Below are positions 56,779 through 64,000 of a DNA stretch of 64,000 nt, one piece after another; position 1 is the first letter of the stretch, and the number at the start of each line of letters is the position of its first letter. The stretch is from Escallonia rubra (lineage: Eukaryota > Streptophyta > Magnoliopsida > Escalloniales > Escalloniaceae): assembly GCA_033065855.1 (NCBI GenBank), contig JAVXUO010001949.1, positions 248,001-312,000 on the forward strand, given 5' to 3'. The notes under the pieces were generated by a model. That model was not told the DNA's origin, made no database searches, and saw only the letters and a program-made list of their open reading frames with translations. The position numbers were made by a program, and so were the translations under genes.

Positions 56779-59700
56779 ATGAAAGGTGTTAATGCACTCG
56801 TTTTCTTGGTTTCCTGGTTTTCTGTCTTGATGATGTCCAATGGAGCTGACACCATAAACTCAACTGTGCCTCTCGCAGATGGGAAAACCATAATTTCATC
56901 TGGTGGAACCTTTGAACTGGGATTTTTCAGCCCGGGTACTTCCACCAATCGGTACTTGGGCATATGGTACAAGAAGATTTCTTCTGACTTGAATGTTGTT
57001 TGGGTTGCCAACAGAGAAGCTCCAATCAACGATACATCTGGGGTTTTGAAAGTCTCCGAGGAAGGAATTCTCACTGTTCTCAATGGCACAAATGGCGTCG
57101 TATGGTCTTCCAACTCATCGAGTTCGGTACCAAATCCAGTTGCGCAACTTCTGGAATCAGGGAATCTTGTTGTGAGAAATTCAAACGATGATAACCCCGA
57201 TAATTATATGTGGCAGACTTTTGATTATCCGAGCCATACGTTGTTGCCGGGAATGAAGCTCGGGAGGAACTTAGTGACCGGTCTAGATCGGTACCTAACG
57301 TCATGGAAGACTTCGGACGACCCTGCAAGGGGCGCTTATAAGTATCTACTTGATCCCCGTGGCTATCCGCAGATTGTACTGATGAATGGTGACAAGGAGA
57401 TATATGGAACTGGACCATGGACTGGCTTGCGGTTTAGTGGATCGCAGGGCCTAAAACCGAACTCCATATATACGTACGGTTTGGTTTATAACCAAGTGGA
57501 GGTGTATTATGGTTTCCAGCTTATCAATAGCTCGGTTTATTCGAGGCTAGTCTTGAATCCAGATGGAGTTGTGCAGCGCTTGACGTGGAACTATCGAACA
57601 GGAGAATGGAATGTTTACCTGAGTATGCCAGTTGATAACTGCGACATTTACGGTCTGTGTCAGGGGTTTGGTAGTTGTAATATTGGCAATTCTCCGGTAT
57701 GTGGTTGTTTAGATAAATTTGTGCCAAAATACCCCAGGGATTGGGAAAACGCAGATTGGTCGAACGGATGTGTTCGGGAAACGCCCTTGGTGACCTCGGA
57801 TTGCCAAAGAGGAGATGGTTTTCTCAAGTACCCCGGGAAAAAGTTACCAGATACACGAAATTCGTCGTACAACGGTAGCTTAACCCTCGATGACTGCCAC
57901 AAAGTATGCTTGGAAAACTGCTCTTGTATGGCTTATGCAAATTCAGACAGCAGAAATGGAGGGAGTGGCTGCTTGCTTTGGTTTGGTGAGCTGTTCGATG
58001 TAAGAGACTTAACTGAGAACGGGCAAGATCTTTACATACGGGTGGCTGCCTCAGAGATAAGTATGATTTTATCTCCAAACCCACAGATTATGCATCTTTT
58101 CCTCAGGCATTCTGGTTGAGATCTTCATTATTTTCACTTCCATCTTTTCTTTCCTATGTTTGTTTGAGTTCTTTCGTTTTAGATCAACCATAAGTACAGA
58201 TGACGAACCAAATATATCATTGTAGATGCAGCAGCTAATGGTACTAGGAAGTGCAAGTGCTAGAGCAGCTCTTACTATACCACGTGCATCCATTGGTAGA
58301 TAGTTGTACCTTGCTTCATTCCCCATTTTATTGAGCAGAGAACCAAAAATTATAGGTCACAAGGTTTAAAGGTCTATATGTCATTCAAAATACAGAGCAA
58401 ATGTTGTTATGAATTGTTAAAATGGTTGTTTTACAGCTTTTGAAGGTGTGCACTCTTTGTGGCAAATGTAATCTCTAAAAAATCGATCGATCTTTCCTTT
58501 TCTTTAGGCTCAACAACTCCCCAATCCGGCACTAGCAAAAAGAAACGAGGGAAAATTGTAGTCGCCTTGCCTATATTAGCAGGAATTCTTCTGCTAGGCC
58601 TGGGCGTTGCCTTGTATTTCTGGAAGAAGAAGAAACCACGGCAGCAAGAGGAACCGCTAAAGTGGGAAGGTGAGCAAAATGTATATTGTGGCTCGAACAG
58701 TTAAGGTTTTCAGGTTTTCATTTCATTTCAACGGTTTGTAAAGCATATCTCAAATGTTACTTAGGAGGAAGAATGGGACATAGATCTGAACAGCACTCCA
58801 CTGAGCATCGAAAAGAAGATCTAGACTTGCCATTGTTCGATTTCACTACATTAGCAAAAGCTACCAATGACTTTTCTGTCAACAATAAGCTTGGAGAGGG
58901 TGGATTTGGACCAGTTTACAAGGTACAGATGCAAGACACTCCCAAGAGATTTTATTTTCCAACATTCGGTTTATTAAGTTTTAATCAGCACATCTGCCGT
59001 TGAAAAAAGGTTAAAAGGGTGGCCTTTAACTGAAAAACGATTTCAACCTGTGCGTCCGAGAGTTTTGATCATGGTGGGTCGAAGGTAGAAATGAATATGC
59101 TGAATATGCTGTATATGTCACTCTTTTTAAGCATGTTTACTCTTTTTTTTCTCTTCCCTTTGTTGTTTGCCAGGATATTACCTAACTGCTCCTCTTGCAT
59201 ATGATTGTTTGGCATTGTTTAGAATCTCTCTAAAGTTATGGTAAGTGCTTAGAATATTTTTAGTGTTCCCATCATGTTTAAATTAATGCTGGCAAATCCA
59301 CGAAGGGACATTGATCATGAGTGACAAATAAGAATATAGAACTCCATGCTATTATTTAGAGAAACAATAAGCTTGTTTGTATGCTAAAATGCTTATCAGG
59401 AAGCTCTATTTTCTCTTTGGGAAAGACACTCGTACTATTTTTTGCAAAAGTGATACCTTACAGTACATGTATTTGTGTTCATGAGTAATCTAACCATAGC
59501 CATACTTCGCCAACTTATGAAGACGTGTGCACAAGAATTTTCGTTTCCTGGAAGATAATATTTGACATTTGGTAAGTGGTTCTGTTAGGGTATGCTGGAT
59601 GAGGGACGAGAAATAGCTATAAAGAGACTTTCAAAGTCATCCTCACAAGGTCTTGATGAATTTAAAAACGAAGTTATATGTATCGCCAAACTTCAGCATC

Positions 59701-61089
59701 GGAATCTTGTGAAGCTTCTTGGTTGTTGCATTGAAGGAGAAGAAAAGATGTTGGTCTATGAATACATGCCTAACAATAGCTTGGATTCCTTCATATTCGG
59801 TATGTCTTCTCAACCATAATACTTCAGCTCACTTCGCGAACCTGATTACATTTATTTCAGCAGACACTCTCTCTAACAAGTTCAAATGGCAGCACTTGTA
59901 TGCAGAAACCTTTAAAACTTCCCTGAATTATAAAAATGGCAGCAGCTATTCTGCCACTGTTACTTGTGCGGCTGCATGAATTTACTGTAGTTCGTATTCT
60001 GTCGTTCACGTTTGGAATCGGCTTCCAGTAAGTCTGAATCTTCTATTATTCAAAATGTTGGACTAAGACAAAAAGTTTGTGCAGATAAAACTCGAAGCAG
60101 ATCGTTAGATTGGCCTAAGCGCTTCAATATTATTAAAGGGACTGCTAGGGGCCTTCTTTATCTTCATCAAGATTCGCGACTGAGAATTATACATAGAGAT
60201 CTTAAAGCCGCCAATATATTGCTAGATATTGACATGAACCCGAAGATATCAGACTTTGGCATGGCCAGGAGTTTTGGCGGAAATGAGACTGAAGCAAACA
60301 CACAAAGAGTAGTTGGAACATAGTAAGGATTTCGTCTTAGAAAAATGTGCGTTTTAATTTGCTTCTATGCTTGTAAAGCTTGATTCCACTTTTGGCATGT
60401 TATTGCAGTGGCTACATGTCTCCCGAGTATGCCATCGATGGGCTTTTCTCAGTGAAGTCAGATGTCTTCAGCTTCGGTGTTCTGGTGTTGGAGATTGTGA
60501 GTGGCAAGAAAAACAGAGGATTTTTCCACGAAGACCACCAGCATAACCTTATTGGACATGTAAGTTCTCTGCCTGGAGAAGCCTCCTTTTTTTTTCATTT
60601 TCGGAGATAGACGAAGGCGGCACAGTGCATTAGGCCTCCACGAGATTAGGGTCTCAGTAGGGTTTATGTGTATGCAACCTTTCCTTCAATTATTACAGGG
60701 GTTGTTTTCGCGTTTCAAACCTTACCATAGCTTTTCTCTACATGTTAAAGCTTGCAATTTTAACTTCAATTTATGTTGTCCAGGCGTGGATTCTATTCAA
60801 AGAAGGGAGGGCCTCCGAACTAATTGATACAGATCTGAGCAACTCGTGCTATTTATTCGAAGTGCTACGATCAATCCATATAGGTCTATTATGTGTACAG
60901 CAAAGTCCAGAAGATAGGCCAAGCATGTCATCCGTTGTTATGATGTTGGGCGGTGAGAGCACATTGCCTCAGCCTAAGGAGCCTGGCTTTTTCACCAAAA
61001 GAAATATGTTTTCTGAAGAGTTTTCGTCGAGCAATCAGACACTGGCGTCGGCCAATGAAATCAGCATCACAATGCTACAAGCTAGATGA
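56779..61089 (+). CDS. G-type lectin S-receptor-like Ser/Thr kinase (SD1 class), complete
   Basis: Seven exons: 56779-58060, 58508-58669, 58765-58922, 59589-59799, 60085-60322, 60409-60559 and 60784-61089. All introns are GT..AG and phase-consistent, giving 835 residues. Domains in order: signal peptide (1-23); B-type lectin (about 30-150, [31 protein letters not shown]); S-locus glycoprotein domain (about 205-300, [12 protein letters not shown]); a cysteine-rich EGF-like turn ([14 protein letters not shown]); PAN ([18 protein letters not shown]); transmembrane segment in exon 2 ([20 protein letters not shown]); kinase ([66 protein letters not shown]). Such kinases sense external ligands at the plasma membrane and signal inside; the ligand here is unknown. 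The start is the first Met before the signal peptide. No lesion seen. It is the tandem relative of the partial kinase upstream. Confidence 0.95.
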
Positions 61090-61672
61090 AATATGTACTT
61101 TTTGGTATATTCTTGCACAGTCCCCTCTGAATCTGTTCAAGTTTGATGAGTCACGTACCTACCGATGTTCGCACTATTCGATTAGGCTTACCGGTTTCCC
61201 CAACTTGCAGATGGAAACACAGAGTGCTTCATTTTTGCTTCTCATTTGTCTCTAAAAAGAGTCATGTTGCCTCTTCTTCATGTACATTGCCAGTTATGTG
61301 TTCATATCTTGTGTTCAGCAATTTCGGATCTTTTTTTCCCTTTCCAGAAGTATACGCAATACACTAGTGCTCTTGTACATCAGTTTCAAACAATTGCCTG
61401 CTTTCGTGTGAATGTAGATCTGCGCTTGATAGCGAAGGTCTTACTAAAACGCCACTCAAAAATTAGTTTTCTACCGTCGAAAATAGGTATTTGGATCACA
61501 TAAAACTTTCTAACAACTTTGAAATGTAAAATGTGAAACTTTAAAAGGATGTTCCAAGTTTTATATCGCAAAATTCCAACCGCTTTGATCTTTGGAGGCG
61601 TGAATGCAGTCTTTAGTTCATCTCGTGGCTCTAAGAATAGATGTACGTCTCTTTAATAATTCCGAGTGATGT
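61090..61672. other. Downstream region of the S-domain kinase
   Basis: 3' untranslated and intergenic sequence. No polyadenylation site is assigned with confidence, and the open frames here show no domain. Confidence 0.5.
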
Positions 61673-61682
61673 GAACAAGTAG

Positions 61683-62048
61683 GAGTTTTTTCCCCAATTA
61701 ATACACATTTAATACTTAATTACCAATATACACCAATTTGAAACTTATTTACCCGCATACCACACTTTTAGAAATCGCTGTTTGAAACAACGTTTTCAAA
61801 ACAGCGATTTCTACTTTGAAAACGTGGTTTGAAACAACGATTTCTACCTTGAAAACGTGGTTTGAAACAACGATTTCTACTTTAAGGTAAAAATCAAGTA
61901 GAAATCGCTGTTTCAAACAGCGATTTCTACCTTGTAATCGTGGTTTCAAACAGCGATTTTTAAAAGTGTGGTATGCGGGTAAATAAGTTTCAAAATAGTG
62001 TATATCGGTAATTAAGTATTAAATATGTATTAATTGGGGAAAAAACTC
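61683..62048. mobile_element. 366-bp foldback MITE, 10-bp TSD
   Basis: Starts GAGTTTTTTCCCCAATTAAT and ends with the inverse. Arms match for about 90 bp (ACCCGCATACCACACTTTTA with TAAAAGTGTGGTATGCGGGT). GAACAAGTAG lies on both sides (61673-61682 and 62049-62058). The interior is made of CGATTTCTACYTTGAAAACG / GGTTTGAAACAACG repeats of about 34 bp with inverted partners, so the transcript would be one long hairpin. The TSD length fits Mutator-derived MITEs. Confidence 0.9.
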
Positions 62049-62058
62049 GAACAAGTAG

Positions 62059-63854
62059 CCCATGGTGCCAAAGGTCAATTTCTTAAGCCCCAATCATCCA
62101 ATATGTGGACCATCACGTCGACGACCATCATACTTGGTTTCCTACACAAAACGCGTGCACCACCACATCTCTGGTTACACTGGTCAACAATGTTGACATA
62201 CTTTACTTTTTGAGATAATGCCCTTGTGGTGGCAAAGGCAAACACCGTAGTCTCATAGTCTTGGAATTCTTTTGACTTTCGGTTTTGATAGAGCAATTGA
62301 AAAAAATTGAAAACTAGTAATGTGAAGAGGTTGCTTTCAATGTTTTTTTTTTATTTTGCAGTTAACAGGTTAATATTTGTCACTGAAATATATTTTTAAC
62401 GACAAAAAATGAAAACGAGTGTAAAGAGTTGGAGATAAAATTGTGACCCCTGCATGTGTTGATTGAAATAAGAGGTTGGTATTAACTGTTTAGCTTGTAA
62501 GTATAAGCAATTAAAGTAGGATTGCTTATATCACATACTTTTACATACAAAGGTTTCAACCTCTTCATTTTGCGATAATTAATGATTGTTAAGTATAAGT
62601 GTTGCCATTTAATCACAAAAGTGGCACGCTAAGATTGTCGCAACATGACTTTAATAACCCCTTTAAGTATTTTTCAATCAATACTTCATTCTCAGTCGTT
62701 ACTAAATGATGGCGTTACACCGTTGGTTACAACCAGTCTCTCAAAGTTTTCTTCATTTAGGAGAAGCCATTGTAAACTCCATGCTCGTAGGACGGGCTTA
62801 CCTAAATGCTAGTATATATCACGTCTTGTGAGGGGAGTTGAACACGGTTTGGATGGTTTAGTTCAGAGATCAATCTTATCATTATGGCTTAGTTCGGAGG
62901 CTGAATATGGATGGTTTAATTCAGGGGCTGAATGTGAGACCAATATGATCATTATCGTTAGTGCTAAAAAAAATAAAAAATTTGGAGTTTGATGGTTTAG
63001 TTTCAAAAATTTAATCCATCTTGGACAGTTTGATGGTTTGGTTTCAACAATTTAATTTGGATGGATCCACTTGGACAGTTTGATTGGTTTGGGGCTTTAG
63101 TTGTTTTTCAACTTCTTGGACTTTTCAATTGACGATTGTCGTGTATAATACTAGTGACTACTTGTATTTTGCGGGTACTTTTAAAAATTGGAATAAATGT
63201 AATGGATTATCTAGGGGATTTTTCTATGAGAGATAGTTACTAAAGTGGAGTGAGTTAAAGATTAATTTAAGTTTTTCAGTACATTTTTATAGCAAATCTA
63301 GTCAATACAGCTTTAATTCATTCAAAAAGAAAAAGAAAAAATCTAAAAGACGTGGAACACAGAACTGACCAAATTAATTTTCAAAAATTAAGAAAATCAA
63401 ACTCATTGTTTTGTTTGTTAGATTCTTGAATACTTATTTCATCGGTTTAGATGCTCGACTCCTACTTGTGAGCGACTCAAATATCATTCAAATTGAAGTT
63501 GGCATCAGCATTTGACTCAAATATCATTCAAATTGCAGGGGTACTCTCTGTTTTTTGAAAGATCTTTCTCACTCCATGTCTTGGTGAATTAGTGTCCTGC
63601 TAAAAAATGTCATAAGGTGTTCCTGAAAAGGCATGTGAAACCAATTAAGTTGCTTCAAAAGTGCAATGAGAGTCATTGGCTTTGTTTCCTAGCTATCATT
63701 ATCATGACGAGTACGTTTGGTATTATTACTCTATATAGTTTGCGGTTCTTGCAAGTTGTGTTTCTCCTAGAACTTTCTTGTCTAGTTGCACCTATTGAAG
63801 CATATAAGTGGAATTTCGTATTAATGATTTACAATAATGAAAGCACAGTGTGAG
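62059..63854. other. Intergenic, AT-rich
   Basis: Loose repeats of GATGGTTTAGTTCRGRG (62850-63080) and a 22-bp direct repeat GACTCAAATATCATTCAAAT (63473 and 63513). An open frame at 63617-63853 (hydrophobic, 78 codons) has no recognised domain and is not called. Confidence 0.45.
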
Positions 63855-64000
63855 ATCAACTCATAGTCAAACTTCTCGACAATGTTACCGTCACAAGCGG
63901 CAGGCTCTTGAAGGACCTTTTCAGGATTCCGACAGCTCCAAGTGATGGTGGCCGAGGCATTGGTTATCCAAGAGTTGAGAGGGCTGGAATTCTATCTTCT
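63855..64000 (+). CDS. Possible exon running off the right edge
   Basis: After an in-frame TGA at 63852 the frame stays open to the window end and reads like real protein: VKLLDNVTVTSGRLLKDLF, then RIPTAPSDGGRGIGYPRVE. G+C content and codon use rise sharply against the AT-rich flank, which suggests coding sequence. I do not recognise the family. It could be an internal exon with an acceptor near 63850-63866 (CACAG lies at about 63845-63849), or a captured fragment. Coordinates and function are uncertain. Confidence 0.35.

Noticed and set aside
56751-58326. Minus-strand frames over the S-domain ectodomain exon
   Set aside because: Shadows of the lectin/S-locus/PAN exon, which has clear domains on the plus strand.

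Overview
This is a stretch of nuclear DNA from a flowering plant. The evidence is spliced plant receptor-kinase genes with GT..AG introns, a CERK1-like LysM exon, and plant transposon families: FAR1/MULE, CACTA with CACTACAAGAAAA ends, Ty3/gypsy with an initiator-Met primer site, L1-type LINE and hAT. The species cannot be named from the sequence alone. About three quarters of the window is mobile DNA, much of it nested, and host genes are confined to about 46.1-61.1 kb.

Layout. (1) 1-1154: right-hand part of a Mutator-like (MULE) terminal-inverted-repeat element carrying a captured histone H2B fragment. (2) 1632-15335: a giant MULE with terminal inverted repeats of 2 kb or more. It holds a broken FAR1-type transposase (4244-6578, +), a ~167-bp tandem array (6661-7777) and, convergent to the transposase, a spliced plant-mobile-domain plus Ulp1-type (C48) protease gene (10552-7767, -). 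Its TIRs carry evenly spaced AACCGCAA/TTGCGGTT palindromes, and a second 2.5-kb MULE (12676-15203) sits in its right TIR. (3) 15336-17287: unassigned, LTR-like DNA. (4) 17288-31265: Ty3/gypsy composite of the form LTR-internal-LTR-internal-LTR, with decayed gag-protease, a nested MULE (17517-18886, perfect 9-bp TSD) and a nested LTR element (22462-23732, 5-bp TSD). (5) 32572-33759: non-autonomous hAT element. (6) 33948-45605: a ~1.07-kb MULE split by a 10.6-kb CACTA element (34266-44855). The CACTA holds two decayed transposition genes, an antisense SWEET sugar-transporter exon, a long foldback and higher-order tandem repeats.

(7) 46106-46727: first exon of a CERK1-like LysM receptor kinase, with a 5'-truncated L1 LINE (46811-49370, 11-bp TSD) directly downstream; no further CERK1 exons are seen. 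(8) 50439-55306: transmembrane plus kinase exons of an S-domain (G-type lectin) receptor kinase, reading frame open but ectodomain exon absent, its middle intron swollen by two MULE-like insertions. (9) 56779-61089: a complete seven-exon S-domain receptor kinase, tandem relative of the previous one, 835 residues. (10) 61683-62048: foldback MITE with a 10-bp TSD. (11) 62059-64000: mostly unassigned, with an open frame running off the right edge.

Functionally, the host part is a small cluster of cell-surface receptor genes (chitin-type LysM and S-domain kinases) with signs of tandem duplication and TE damage. The transposon part records repeated gene-fragment capture (H2B, SWEET, PMD/Ulp1) and layered insertions whose empty sites can be read inside the same window.
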